A DNA stretch of 64,000 bases, from positions 308,501 to 372,500 of the forward strand of contig JAWDGP010001428.1 of the NCBI GenBank assembly GCA_033675545.1, read 5' to 3'. A program made the position numbers and the translations under genes. This document shows, piece by piece, positions 32,822-48,150 of the stretch. The stretch is from Elysia crispata. Lineage: Eukaryota; Mollusca; Gastropoda; Plakobranchidae. Under the pieces are notes generated by a model, which saw only the letters and a list, made by a program, of their open reading frames with translations, ran no database searches and was not told the DNA's origin. Position 1 is the first letter of the stretch. Each line of letters begins with the position of its first letter.

Positions 32822-33687
32822 ATTATGCGCTGGACACTCGTTTTACATCTTACATTCAATCTAACCCTTTGAGATAGTTTTGGAACAAAGCAAACAGTGC
32901 TCTCCTCCTTGCTCATACATCTGTCCTTTGATTAATCTGCATCGATTTCAGCGGGAGATGCGCGCCTTTTTTCTTTTTCTCTCCTTCTCCTTCAATAAAG
33001 AAGAGCTCACAAAGAGAGGAAGCCGCTACACAGGCTTAGTCAGTGGCAAGACTGTTAGAGTGAACGACGTGAGATTTTGACACCTGTTGTTGTCGCTCAT
33101 TGCCCGGAGCTTTATCAAACACAGTCATCACTGGCTGGTGCCGGACCCCACAACTAGCAATCTCCTTTTCATCGGAGAAGTAATAAATGGTCGGCGGTGG
33201 GTATGTCCTAGACTTGGTTCTTGATTCTGGACGCTTGCTGTCTCCTCTTTCCGTGTTTTGGCCTTAAGTGAGTTGTAATTTTTTTTTTGCCTGCATATTT
33301 TAGGAATACAATGTTCTAATTCGTAAAATGTTAAGCTTAATGATTTTCGAATGTAAAAATGGAAGCAAATGTGGATGGTTAACGCGTTATATAAGTTGTA
33401 TCTTTTTTCGATGGTTACTTATCACTGCTTGATTGAAAAAAAAAAAAAAAGCAAAAACAGCATGTTAGAATTTCTAAAGCACGGTTTTCCTTCCCCATCT
33501 GTGCTTCTGTGTCTATACATCTTTCTGTGTACGTGCCTTTGCCTCTTTCCTACCTTTCCTTGTTTTCACTTCTGTTCTCTCTTCTTTCTCTCCCTGCTTA
33601 TTTTTTTTTTTGCCCATCATCTTCTCCCTACACTACATCTTGATTTCAATGTCTCCTTTCTTCTTTGCCTCTTTCCCTACCTCCACC

Positions 33688-33689
<2 letters not shown>
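32822..33689. other. Intergenic, nothing seen
   Basis: Pyrimidine-rich toward its right end; the long + frame at 33369-33968 is low-complexity Leu/Ser/Phe from CT-rich sequence. Confidence 0.6.
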
Positions 33690-33736
<47 letters not shown>

Positions 33737-33771
33737 ACACTCTCTCTCTCTCCCCCCCCCCCCCCCCCCCC
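33690..33771. repeat. (CT)n followed by poly-C
   Basis: CT repeats pass through a CACA interruption into a run of about 20 C (33752-33771). Confidence 0.97.
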
Positions 33772-34149
33772 TCAACACTATTTCAGCTTCTTTCTTCTTT
33801 TTTCCCCCTCCTCTTCGTCGTCTTCTCAAATCCCTAGTCACTTCCCCCTTGTCGTTAGGCAAGAGATGGAGAACCCCCCAAACTTCATCCCTGCTGCCCT
33901 CCATCTTCTTTATCCGTGGCCAGCTTGCCAACCCGGGGACAGATAGGACAACCCGATATGTCTGCTAATCTCACAATGGTTTCTTTTTTCTTTTTCTTTT
34001 ATCTCCACGAATTTGTTGAAAGGGCTAATCTTGTGTTACGTGTTACTCTTAAATTCCGAAACAAAACAAAACAAACCAAAACAAAGCGGAAAAAAAGCTT
34101 TAGCAAACGATGATGAAAGTAAATTTAAACACGACTTTCACCGTCAACG

Positions 34150-34179
34150 ACAACAACAACAACAACAACAACAACAACA
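34150..34179. repeat. (CAA)n microsatellite
   Basis: Ten perfect CAA units. Confidence 0.93.
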
Positions 34180-34620
34180 CTATCACCACCAGCACCAACT
34201 ACAATACCTTCACAACAGTTAGTAGAACTGCGTTAAAAGGGACTAGCACTCGAGAAAAAGAAAAGAAAACTAAACAAACAAAAAATAATGGGAAAAAACC
34301 CCATCATAATTATACATAATCCGCTTCGTAAATCCTCTTCATTCGTCTACATCAAACTCCCACCTATCCATATAAGACAAATAACCCTTGTTTTACAACT
34401 GTGTCGAATCGGTACTTTAAGAGCAAACAAGAAAATAATTATGTCTTTTTTGTTCGTATAGTATTAATTTCTTTCAGTAGCAAGATATCTGCACAGATAA
34501 GCGTCTTGCATGAACGTATTGAAACATTTTTTTACTCGGCAGATGAAGTTTCTTGCTGGTGACAGCCTTTGCAAGGCATTAGCGACATTCTGACACGGAG
34601 CCGTATCCATTAAAAAAAAG

Positions 34621-34682
34621 CCGCCCCCCCCCGCCCCCCACCCCCCCCCCCCCCAAAAAAAAAAAAAAAAAAAAAAAAAAAA
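34621..34682. repeat. Poly-C followed by poly-A
   Basis: C-rich run (34621-34654) directly followed by 28 A. Similar C-then-A junctions occur at 56477-56512 and 62691-62725. Confidence 0.93.
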
Positions 34683-36011
34683 CCCACCAAAACAAAACGA
34701 ATCAAAGACAAAAACAAATACGTCTTTTCCGACCAACGTAAGCTAGCCTAATGTATTTGGCAAGCGCTCAGATGGATTAGAAAAGTCCCACGCATTTGCT
34801 AATATCCACCATGGCCACAGGTGCATTGGAAATGTGAGATTCTCTACCGAAAAGTCGGTCAAAACCAGGTTTTAATCTCATAGCATGCAAATGTTAAAAT
34901 ACTCTTTTTAAAAAAATGTAAATTGGGTTCACATATGAATAGCAATTAAGAAAATTGAAGTAAAAGAAAACTTCGTTGGCTTGTTATTTTTTTTTTTATT
35001 GAAGTATCCAACACCAAATATTATTAAATGGCATGCGTGCAAGTGATACAGAGAATAATCTTATTTTGTCGCTATAATTATCTTTAGGGTCGGGAATCAT
35101 TTATATAACGTTATATCGCGTAAACTGGTTCTAAACAAAATACACGTTATCCGTACGAGTATAGGGCCTACCTATTCATCTCGTTAAGTGTATAGGCCCT
35201 ACCATATCGTCCCGTATGTAGCAACCTTTAGGCTCCTAAAAAAACTTAAAACTAACTCAAGAATTATAGCATAAAATAATCTAAAATTATGAATCCCAAC
35301 AAGACTTGTGGTGATTTGATAATTTTTATAACAATTAAATGCCAGTAAAATAATATTTAAAAGATCGTCTTTTCTTATCTAGACCTGGAGTTAGTTTTAC
35401 ATTGCCGATGTTTTGACAGTTTTTCATAATTTCAGATATTTTTTTTTCTTAATAAGAATTAAAAAAAAACAAAAAACATTCGATGGTTAGCAAGAAACAA
35501 CACTTAATCACCCCCATACAAACGTCCAAGTATTCACTAAACGACGACGAAAAAACTAGATCTAGATCTATACAGAATATTGTGACTGCTGATCTGCAGA
35601 CGTCAAATTCTTATCGATTCGCTCGACATTACAGAAAAAGAAGGGAGATAATTCATTTTACATTATTATGTACTGAGAGAAGGATTAATGGGCTTGAAAA
35701 ATATTGATTTTAGTCGCTTTAGTCAGTTAATTAGATAACAAGGCTTACTTTAGAGTCAAAGCTGTGTTTTTTTTGTGCTTTGCTTTGCTTTGCTTTTTTT
35801 TTAATTGCCGGGGGGAGGAGGGGGTGGGAGGGGAGGGAAGTGATTAAATTTATCAAGTATTCTTTAAATAGAAGCTACTTACACGTTTCAGCACGTCACA
35901 TAAGAAGCTAGTTTTACGGTTGATCAGAGTTACGGTTAAGCCTGTTATCTTCCCTCATTTTATCTTCTATGTTTCTCTCTGTGTGCTGTTTGTCTATCTA
36001 TCTGTTTTTCT

Positions 36012-36018
<7 letters not shown>
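34683..36018. other. Intergenic, nothing seen
   Basis: Holds a G-rich run near 35808-35840 and an AGATCTAGATCT motif near 35557. No supported gene. Confidence 0.6.

Positions 36019-36062
<44 letters not shown>
36019..36062. repeat. Poly-C then (CT)n
   Basis: Short C run followed by about 20 CT units. Confidence 0.93.
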
Positions 36063-36786
36063 ATCGATCTATCTCTATTTTTTCCACTGTTACAAGGTAA
36101 ATTTTATAAACGTATATTTCGACACCGCTTTGGAAGTAAGAGTGGAGGATGGAAAACAATTGACACAAATATTTAAATATTTCGCATAACTTATTCTTTC
36201 AAGCATAGTTTTGTTTCATTCTAAAAAAAAAGATGCTCACATAATACCGACTGAGGGTATGGTTAAAACAAAATCCTTTTTTTTTTGGTCATTTACCGAC
36301 ACTCTAAACAATATTTTTCAGACTTATATAACTTGCGGGCCATTGACTTTTCTTTGCGTTGGGAAGGAGGCTTCGGTAGCACATCACCAATAGGGGGATC
36401 GAAAAAGCTATGCTGTCACCTCTCGTTAGCAACGCTTAATTACTGGTTGTAAACTATCTATAATTTACCCTTCATCTACTGTCACAGAGTGTCCCAGGTG
36501 CATCGATACATTTAATGATGAACGGAAAGATCGCTCTGAATGGTCGTCATACGTTGTGAGTCCGACTCACGACATTTGTGGCGCGTCAAAGGTTATAAAG
36601 CTTGGCTTCTGCTGGTCTCAGATTGCTTTGAACCAGAATGACGTCATTCTTTTTCTTTTTTTAAATTTTGAATAAAACCCGGCTACCGTCAACTGCAAAA
36701 GAGTTTATTTTAAAAAGTTTTAGTCCCTAAGTTTCTCGAAGACCTTCATACTGATGCGGTGGCTTTCCGACAAACCAAAGCTAGGG

Positions 36787-36890
36787 ATGGAATGAGATGG
36801 ACTTCCTTACTTGAGCAGCTCATGGAATGAGATGGACTTCCTTACTTGAGCAGCTCATGGAATGAGATGGACTTCCTTACTTCAGCAGCT
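36787..36890. repeat. 35-bp tandem repeat, 3 copies
   Basis: ATGGAATGAGATGGACTTCC with TTACTTGAGCAGCTC starts at 36787, 36822 and 36857. It lies at the 3' side (minus strand) of a tRNA-like segment. Confidence 0.95.
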
Positions 36891-36896
36891 TACAGT

Positions 36897-36968
36897 TGGC
36901 TCGGCTGGACGCGAACCCTATACCTATCTTCAGTAGCGCAGCTCTCTATTACTTGAGCCCTCTGCCGG
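36897..36968 (-). mobile_element. tRNA-derived SINE head (candidate)
   Basis: On the minus strand, GGCTCAAGTAATAGAGAGC is A-box-like (compare AGCTCAGT-GGTAGAGC of tRNAs) and GGGTTCGCGTCC is B-box-like, with tRNA spacing. A base-paired TPsiC arm can be drawn; the acceptor stem is poor, so a SINE or pseudogene fits better than a working tRNA. Confidence 0.55.
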
Positions 36969-37480
36969 CTTATTTTAACAGATCTGAGGCTTTTTAGTTT
37001 TGGTTTTTTTCTTTTAACGAGGTTAAGAAGGGCAAAAACCCAGGGCCGTCGCGACGCTAATGACTCAACCAACGGCTGATAAATCTCAGCCAGGGAATAG
37101 TATGAGCACATTTTGCTACTCGATGCCAGATTTCGTCGGTGTGATGGATAAGCCAAAGTTTTTTTTCTTTTTTTTTTTTTTGTTTTTGTAAAAAAAAAAG
37201 AAAAGATTATTTGAAAAAAAAAGCTACCGGTATGGAAAAACAAAATGATTGATCAAGTGTGTGATAGCCAGTGCATGAATAATGAGTTAATTATAAGATT
37301 TTTTAAAGAATAAATAAAATTACTATTTTGAGAGTAGCCTGGTAAATGGAATTACCATCTCCATTACCATTTTTACTCGAGATTAAATGATAGACTGAAT
37401 CGTAAACAGGGTCAATCACAACCAAAATATCTTGTAGTAGTTCGTAATTTTAGACCCTGGGAAAACCAGGGAGTTGAGAA
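36969..37480. other. Intergenic, possible further SINE body
   Basis: On the minus strand, 37010-37140 has conserved-looking sequence (GGTTGAGTCATTAGCGTCGC, then GACGGCCCTGGG) that could belong to the same or another short element. Not assigned. Confidence 0.4.
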
Positions 37481-37650
37481 AGAGAGAGAAATATAGATGA
37501 GAGTGAGAGATAGAGAGAGGTGGATAGAAAGATAGAGACAGAGAGGATAGAGAGAAAGATAGATAGATAGATAGAAAGATAGTGAGATAGAGAGATAGAG
37601 AGAGAGACAGACAGACAGAGAGAGATAGCTAGACAGAGAGAGACAGAGAG

Positions 37651-37702
<52 letters not shown>
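37481..37702. repeat. (GA)n/(GATA)n compound microsatellite
   Basis: Mixed GAGA, GATA and GACA units ending in about 22 GA. Confidence 0.95.
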
Positions 37703-37706
<4 letters not shown>

Positions 37707-38397
37707 GTGATCGAGATCATTATAAAATAAGGTGGATTAGATACGAAGAGGTATCACTTAGAGTAAAAAGTATCGAACAGAAGGAAAATCGTTAAAATGT
37801 CGACAAAACTGTCGTTACGTACAAAAGACGCTATTTGTATTTGCTTTTATGATGGTTACAGACCCATAAATATGGACGTGTTTTTCTGACAGCCATCGCA
37901 AAAATAATATACAGTTGTACCAGCTCTAATCTGCTGATGTATTTATTATTTACCGATATACTATAGCGAGAAAAGCCTAAATCGGTAACAAGAACAGCAA
38001 ACTATCCTCTACTTAAGCAGACTTTCTACTATACTTATACTAAGTGTATGATGAAGGCCAAAGACTTCTTTGGATCTAAAATTAGATTTTCGGGCCATTC
38101 ATTACTCTCTATTGTCTGAGACCGTAAGATTCTCTCGAGCAGAAAGAAAGCGTTTTAAGAAATAAGTTAGTTTATTCCTATCAAGAGCTGGCATCGTCTA
38201 GCCCCAGACCTAACTGGTAACACTGTCTATATCAGTATAAGATTGTGGAAGATCCCAGCTCTTAAATCACAAGTGATTTTATTTCCATCACAGAGGAAGG
38301 CTTTACTTTCTTGGGACTTTTCGCCTTTTTTTCTTATACTGTATAGGTGTCTTACTGATTGACTGGATTAGGGCTCTTAAGGAAAGTAAAAGGTAGA
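37703..38397. other. Intergenic, nothing seen
   Basis: No coding signal on either strand. Confidence 0.6.
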
Positions 38398-38427
38398 GAG
38401 AAAGAAGCAGAGAGAGAGGGGGGAGAG

Positions 38428-38502
<75 letters not shown>

Positions 38503-38930
38503 AGAGAGGTAGAGAAAGGGAGAGAGAGAAGGAAGAAGAAATGATATGAGAAAAACAAACAAACAGGATGAATGGATTGGGACGAGGAGGTTAGAGAGAC
38601 AAATAGGGGAGGAAGGGACCATAAGAGATAGAGATAGAAAGAGAAGAGAGTACAGGAGAAAGACAGAGAGCGAGAGAGAGAGAGAAAGATAGAGAGAAAG
38701 GGAGATAGAAGGAAGAAGAAATGATGAGAGAATAAAAAAACAATATGAATGGATTGAGTCGAGGAGGTTAGGGAGTCAGAGAGAGAGAGAAGGAGAGAAA
38801 GAGAGAGAGAGGGAGAGAGAGAAAGAGAGAGAGAGAAAGAGAGAGAGAGAGAAGGAGAGAGAGAAGGACAGAGAGAGAGAGAGAAGGAGAGAGAGAGAGA
38901 AGGAGAGAGAGAGAAGGAGAGAGAGAGAGA

Positions 38931-38989
<59 letters not shown>

Positions 38990-39000
38990 AGAGATGGGTG
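38398..39000. repeat. Purine-rich (GA)n megasatellite-like block
   Basis: About 600 bases, nearly all purine on the + strand, with (GA)n, (GAGGGA) and (GAAGGAGAGA) units. Inside it a 100-130 bp phrase (GAAGGAAGAAGAAATGAT ... ATGAATGGATTG ... GAGGAGGTTAG) occurs twice, at 38530-38600 and 38710-38775. Confidence 0.93.
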
Positions 39001-39540
39001 GGGGAGGGAAGAGAATGATTGATAGATCTAGACAGCGTGAGAAAAAGAACAGTATACATAACTTCAAAGATTTGAATAATTGATGATTAGGCTTACAACG
39101 TGAGCAATCAATCGACTACTAAAACATTCGACTATTATTCCCCAGCTTGGTGAAGGCGAAAAATGGACTATTTCAATGAGAACTACGTTGATACATTTTC
39201 CCCCCGACAGTAAGTCTAACAGATGCAGTCATTGGCCCCGAGTACAAACTCTGTACCTTAGAAAATCTTCTGTTTTGGGACACATTCTCGAATTTAGGGC
39301 GAAATGGGTTAGGCTGGTGCATAAGTTTCCCAACTTCTTGATCCAGATATAACAATATTACTCGATGTGGGGGTATTTCTAAACAACACCGCAAAATCTG
39401 AAAAAGAAATGTAATTTTCATGTTTTATTCACACAATTTGTATTGTATAGTCCTAGCGTTTTTTAAGATTCTTCTTGATTGTGTCAGAATTATGTTTTAA
39501 TGTTGGGTATTTTTTTTTCCATCCGAAACTGAGCCTTTGA
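39001..39540. other. Intergenic, nothing seen
   Basis: No coding signal. Confidence 0.6.
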
Positions 39541-39544
39541 AGTT

Positions 39545-39850
39545 TTATTTTTATCCGAAAACGAGCTGTTGCAGCTTTTCTTGTACCCGAAAACGAGCTG
39601 TTGCAGCTTTACTTGTAACCGGAAACGAGCTGTTGCAGCTTTACTTGTATCCGAAAAATAGCTGTTGTAGCTTTACTTGCATCCGAAAACGAGTTGTTGC
39701 AGCTTTACTTGTATCCGAAAACGAACTGTTGCAGCTTTACTTGAATCCGAAAACTAGCTGTTGCAGCTTTACTAGTCTTGTATCCGAAAACGAGCTGTTG
39801 CAGCTTTACTTGTATCCGAAAACGAGTTGTTGCAGCTTTACTTAGCTCTT
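39545..39850. repeat. 32-bp tandem repeat with internal palindrome, 9 copies
   Basis: Units read CCGAAAACGAGCTGTTGCAG plus CTTTACTTGTAT. Each has the short inverted repeat AGCTG-TTG-CAGCT. A 5-6 base insertion precedes the eighth copy. The unit is not a multiple of three, so the 102-residue frame across it is not a protein. Confidence 0.95.
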
Positions 39851-41448
39851 GAAGCTTATATTTGATATCAGGAAATAACCGAGAGAAGTGTTTAGTCGGT
39901 GCCTTATGGGTTCACGACAGTGAGGCTTCGCTAGATAAGAATTGAGATGGAAAAAGTAAGTAAGACAGAAATAGTGTGATTATAGATAGACATAGAAACG
40001 GAGAGGGAAAAAATGAAGATACACACAAGAAGGGCAATTGGTGCTGAAATGCAATAATGCGCACTTTTGCTGGGTTTTTGGTTTATGAGGGTTTGTTATA
40101 AGAGCTTATTTCACTCATTGAAAAAATTCAACAGAAACGCTGACGACAAAGCAGTGACAATTTTATTCTTCAGAAGCGGGTTTGTGATAATTATTTCCCC
40201 TGAGCGGTGGTGCTGAACTTGATTTCGCCCCTGTTACACAGAGCAGACAAGTAATATCTTCCAGATTCACCATTTTAATTCAATTGCACGAAGCTCACCC
40301 TGTGTTTGACTCACGACACCCAATACGTTGAACTGTTTTTTTTTTTTTTGCCTATAAACGACGCTCAAAGGATTACTAATGGATCTGAAGAGCGGTAGAT
40401 AATATAATCGAGTTCAAGCAAAAAAAAAAAAAAAACTCTCATGGAAAATCGATGGTCATGGGATTGTTAGTAATGGTTCCTCTGATGCAATGGAGATTTT
40501 TCATGGTGGGTTTGAAATCTAAGCCGTTGATGAAAGAATTTTAAGGGCTTCTTCTTGCCCGTGCCAGTGAAAATTGGATGTGTAAATGAAGCGTTATGTT
40601 GTATTAATCTATCACTGTATCTATGTGTAAATGAAGCGTTATGTTGTATTAATCTATAACTGTAGCAATGCACTGCTTTCCATCATTGTGTGATGTCCTG
40701 GTAAGCCATGCCAAATTTATGCTTTCTAGCGCATGAAATAGAAATGATTACTTAGTTATGTGGATGAGAGCCCACAGCTGCTAACTGTCGTAGAGATCAT
40801 ATTAGAGCCAGCAATCTTTCAATCTTTGAGAATAAACTAAAATTTGTTCCAGTAGGTCCCTAAAAGTAAAACATATAACAAACACAAATTGATATCTGTG
40901 AGAAACGACGAAAAAGACCCAAATCAATAAATGAATGAAAAATGAATGAATAAAAGGCAAAAGACAGCCATCAGGAGGAAGCTTACCTTTTACTTTCTCA
41001 CATCTACGACTCTCCCCATCTCCCGTCGCCAGCTCTCTGATCTGTGAATACAACCATTACTTAGCCTCCAAAAAAGATTAGGATTATATACACATTAGCT
41101 TATTAGAAAACGCAGGGCCTATAGTAACTCGTGTACAGGCTTAACATCTCAACAAGAGATCTGATAACACTAGGAATTAGTCTTTTCCATATTTTGCTTT
41201 CCCTCGACCCCTCTAATTCTTTCCCTTAAGTTTTCAGCACTACTTTGTGACCGTGCAGGATTCGGCGAGAAACTACTCCATAATAGGGAATGCTTGTAAC
41301 CTATATCTTGGAATGTTACACAGACTATTAGGGAAAAAAATTAGATGTACAACTCACAGTTCTCTAAACGAGTATACGACTATGGTGGATCTCGATACTC
41401 ATGAGAAAATGCATGACTTTTATTGTTTTTTTTTTCTTTTTTCTATCT

Positions 41449-41480
<32 letters not shown>

Positions 41481-42690
41481 CGATGAAAACGGTATTTGAA
41501 GTTTCATCGTAATACAATCTATATTTGTTGATGTTTGAGCGTTATATAAGCTTGGTAGAGGCATCAACTGCCAGACATTCTTTTAGAATAAGGGTCAATG
41601 TGCCTCAAGTTTTACTCTCCTTCTCTCTTTCTTATTCCTTTGTATGCAACACCACATTTTGGTCGTGCAAGATTCTCAGGGAATCTAAAATGATGCAAGG
41701 CAACTAAAAGTTATTAACTCATTACCAGTGATAAATTACACAAAAAAGAACGGAAAGCTAACTAGTTTTGTGAAATCCAAATCTATTTAAAAATCATTTG
41801 AAACCTTCATAATCGTGTAGGTTGAGGTTAAGGGCAACTTTAAAATTTCCACAAGGCATTATTAATAGGGGAAATTGACTAATAGTGTAGTTTGCTATAC
41901 TATTTTTGTAGAATCCAAACCATTTTTCATTATCAGTAGGTTAAAATAAATGCGCTGCTATAAATTTATGAAAGACAGTGCACCATTATGCACTTTTTTG
42001 GGAATCGCAAGTTTTCTTTTATGCTTTTAAAAAGATCTTTGAAAAATACAGAATTAGCCGATTCCCACCTAATCTATATCAGTACTTAAGGCGACAAAAT
42101 GCCGACTACAATCTTCATATCAGCAACCCCTGTTATAAATATTTTTTAAAATCTGGTTTTTTCAAAAATTCAGTGATCTTAATAATTGAATGTAGAATTA
42201 TTGTTCATTGTTCTTTGTAATAGATGCTCTTTTGCTGTAATTTGAATGTTCAAGAAATGGAAATAAATGTCATTCAATGAACCATTCAGAACCTTGAAGA
42301 TTAAAATGACCGTAACTATTTATCTATTACATGACAAAGACTTTTTTTTAATTATGGCCTCACTTTTCTAGTGGTTATTATAGACCTGGTTCTTTTTATT
42401 TATTTTTTAGAATAAAATGTCGTTACCGAGCAAGTCAAAAGCCAGATCTGTGTCGTCATGAAACAATTTGTTTACAAATATCAACTATCAAATCATCAAT
42501 GATGCTTTGTGTATTTTGACGCCGTAGAGCCCTTGACAGAAAGAGTTGAGAGCTAGAGTCGCATTAGACTCACACACGAAGGTTTCCTGTCAAGAGGGAA
42601 ACTAACCCAGGCCTTGTCAGTAACCTCTCGTGACTGGGTGAATTACTCGCAAGTTGGGGCGAAAACTGCTGTGATAAGCTATGGAAGATG
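39851..42690. other. Intergenic with a 46-bp duplication
   Basis: GTGTAAATGAAGCGTTATGT with TGTATTAATCTAT occurs at about 40579 and 40624. Around 41955-42010 is a diverged copy of the dispersed core seen at 11.7, 51.7, 59.5 and 61.3 kb. No supported gene. Confidence 0.6.
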
Positions 42691-42756
42691 GATGGATGGA
42701 TAGAGTGAAAGAGATAGCGTTTGTGTGTGTGTGAGAGAGTGAGAGAGAGAGGAAGA

Positions 42757-42786
<30 letters not shown>

Positions 42787-42797
<11 letters not shown>

Positions 42798-42971
42798 GGA
42801 GAGTAAAAGAGAAAAGTAGACTGCGCGTGAGATATGTTAGAGGTACAAAGAGCTAGCAAGATAAAGATACTATTCGCAACAACAACAAAAAAAAAAAAAA
42901 GAAAACGAAAAATTAAGATACATATTTGTAAGTCTAGATAGACGAATAGAGAGAGAATATGAAAAGAGATG

Positions 42972-43028
<57 letters not shown>

Positions 43029-43197
43029 GGAGAGTAAAAGAGAAAAGTAGACTGCGCGTGAGATATGCTAGAGGTACAAAGAGCTAGCGAGATAAAGATA
43101 CTATTCGCAACAACAACAAAAAAAAAGAAAAAGAAAAATTAAGATACATATTTGTAAGTCTAGATAGACGAATAGAGAGAGAATATGAAAAGAGATG

Positions 43198-43215
<18 letters not shown>
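42787..43215. repeat. 231-bp tandem duplication
   Basis: A unit running from a GA tract through AGTAGACTGCGCGTGAGATA, CAACAACAAC and TAGATAGACGAATAGAG to GATGGGGTGAGAGA occurs twice, offset by 231 bases, with very few differences (T/C, A/G, A-run length). It is recent. Confidence 0.93.
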
Positions 43216-43273
<58 letters not shown>

Positions 43274-43290
43274 GGCAGACAGACAGAGAT
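43201..43290. repeat. (GA)n-(GACA)n microsatellite
   Basis: GA units change to about eight GACA units. Confidence 0.94.
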
Positions 43291-43498
43291 AGAAAGAGTG
43301 AGATGAAGAGACAGAGAGGAAAAAGTAGGAGAGAGAAAAAACATGATGAGATGGAGAGGAACAGAGAGAAAGAGGATTACGAAGAGAAGAAAATTCGAGA
43401 AAAAGACAGACATATAGACAGAAAGAGACGGATATAAAAAGAAGAGGAAACAGAGCATAATTAGATACGTTGATAAATATAAAGAAAAAGAAGTAGAA

Positions 43499-45639
<2,141 letters not shown>

Positions 45640-46018
45640 TAATGTAGTTGTATGGTTCTGGAGGAGATATATCTGTTCTTGTTGTGAAATTTGTTTTTTT
45701 GTTTTTTGTTGTGGTAGTCTTCCCCACCGGTTCAATGTTGTTAAGTTTGCTTTTCTTCAGTGCAGTTCTATGGCTCCGGAGGATATTAGTCTGTTATTTT
45801 TGTGAAGTGTACATTTCTTCATTGTAGTTCTATGGCTCCGGAGGATATTAGTCTGTTTTTTTTGTGGAGTTTACATTTCTTCATTGTAGTTCTATGGCTC
45901 CGGAGGATATTAGTCTGTTATTTTTGTGAAGTGTACATTTCTTCATTGTAGTTCTATGGCTCCGGAGGATATTAGTCTGGTATTTTTGTGGAGTTTACAT
46001 TTCTTCATTGTAGATGCC
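45640..46018. repeat. 62-bp tandem repeat, 4 close and about 2 diverged copies
   Basis: TTCTATGGCTCCGGAGGATA with TTAGTCTGTT and TTTCTTCATTGTAG recurs; GGATATTAG falls at 45781, 45843, 45905 and 45967. Looser copies precede from about 45640. Confidence 0.95.
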
Positions 46019-46985
46019 TTCCCCACCTATTCATTTAAACGGACAATCATGCTTGCTTGGTTATGTTTCTTGAAAACGTCGCCATATTTGAATTTTAACG
46101 TAGTAAATTTCATGAGAAACAATTATTACCTTTGCTGTCAAAAATTAGTATCGTTGCAAAGTTGCTTTTTTAAAGTTTTTAGTAATAATACGAGAAATAA
46201 ATAATACTGATTGAATTTTTCCATAACCAAAGTCACTGCCAAGTTATTTTTTTTACGATAAAAACGGTTTTTGCCTTAGCATTTTGTTGGAGGGCTGAAT
46301 ATGTCTTTGTAATTAAAAAAAAAATTCAAAACGAAACAGCACAAGACAGTTTTTCCTACAGATTCTTCCTTATCAAATCGACAAGTTTCTACAAACACCG
46401 ATCGCGCTCTTAGCCTTTATAAAACGAGCTATTCAAAAGCTATAGATTTATAAGGGATATAAAAATACTTTCGACTCCCATCTCAGACTGGTATTTATAG
46501 TGCTATTGACTGCGGGCTGTAATTTAAGCTGCAGTTATCTTGTTGAAAAAACAAACAAAAATAAATTCTTTGCTTGCGAAGATTGTGTTGTTCTTGGATG
46601 AATTTCTATGATTCAGTCGCTAGCTCAGGGTACAAACAATATTAAAGGAAGACCATGAAATCCTAGCCTGCGCTCTTTGGAGTTATGGTTGAATCCGATC
46701 TAACCAGGCCTATTTTAAGGATAAACGTGATGTCTGTCATCACTTCGGATGGACTGGTTGCACGAAGTCCCAGGTTGAGCTTTTAGTAGAGGACACACCT
46801 AAACACACACACACACACAATGAATTAAAAATCGATAGAAGTAAATCATTTCAATGCAAACACATTAGTTTGAAGGGCACATTTAGAAAGAGATTCATGT
46901 CAAGAAATTGGTGAGAAGATTTAAAAAAAAAAGATGAGGGAGCAAGAAAGAGAAAAAGAAAAGAGGGTAAATATGAAGAGGGAGA
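46019..46985. other. Intergenic, nothing seen
   Basis: AT-rich; no coding signal. A short (AC)n lies at 46805-46820. Confidence 0.6.
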
Positions 46986-46986
46986 G

Positions 46987-46987
46987 T

Positions 46988-47066
<79 letters not shown>

Positions 47067-47159
47067 AGGGGGTAGAAGGTACACGTCGCAGATATGAACA
47101 GAAAAAGAAGATTGTGAGGAATAGAGAAAGACGGAGAAAGTAAGAGAAAGGAAGGGAGA

Positions 47160-47214
<55 letters not shown>

Positions 47215-47270
47215 AGAGAGGAAGAGAGAGAGAAAGAGAGAGGAAGCGAGGGATAGAGAAAGAAAGAGAG
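46987..47270. repeat. (GT)n-(GA)n and further (GA)n microsatellites
   Basis: (GT)13 passes into (GA)n to 47060; a second GA block lies at 47163-47270 with purine-rich sequence between. Confidence 0.95.
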
Positions 47271-47634
47271 AGAGGATGCATGTGTATTTATTAGTGAAAG
47301 ATTGTGTTTAAGACTATAGATCAAATTTTTTAAATACGACATAGTAAAACGAAATCGCCTAACAAGTTTTTTTTTTTAATCAGCTGATAAGGTGATGTTT
47401 ATTGTAATCAATTGAAAACAAACTGAAACATGTTCAAGTGCTGGGTATTTTTTTTTTAACAAAATATATAACATTCCATCGATCCTGAGAGACGAAATCC
47501 ATCAGATTGAGAAAGAAAACACTGATAAAAACAGAACACTCAGCAATTTCCACGAGTATTCATATAATATTCTCTAACAGCAATTATAAGAAGACCAAAC
47601 AAAAATATTCATCAAGATATTTATAGTAATAACA

Positions 47635-48150
<516 letters not shown>

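Noticed and set aside
32572-32916. Polyserine frame opposite the GAA array
   Set aside because: Shadow of the microsatellite and the hAT remnant.
38352-39067. Long Ser/Leu frames on the minus strand
   Set aside because: (GA/CT)n translations, as are the similar frames at 25331, 33369, 43160, 46851, 50001 and 60596.
39537-39845. Cysteine-containing repeat protein on the + strand
   Set aside because: The unit is 32 bp, so the frame shifts from unit to unit; no gene context.
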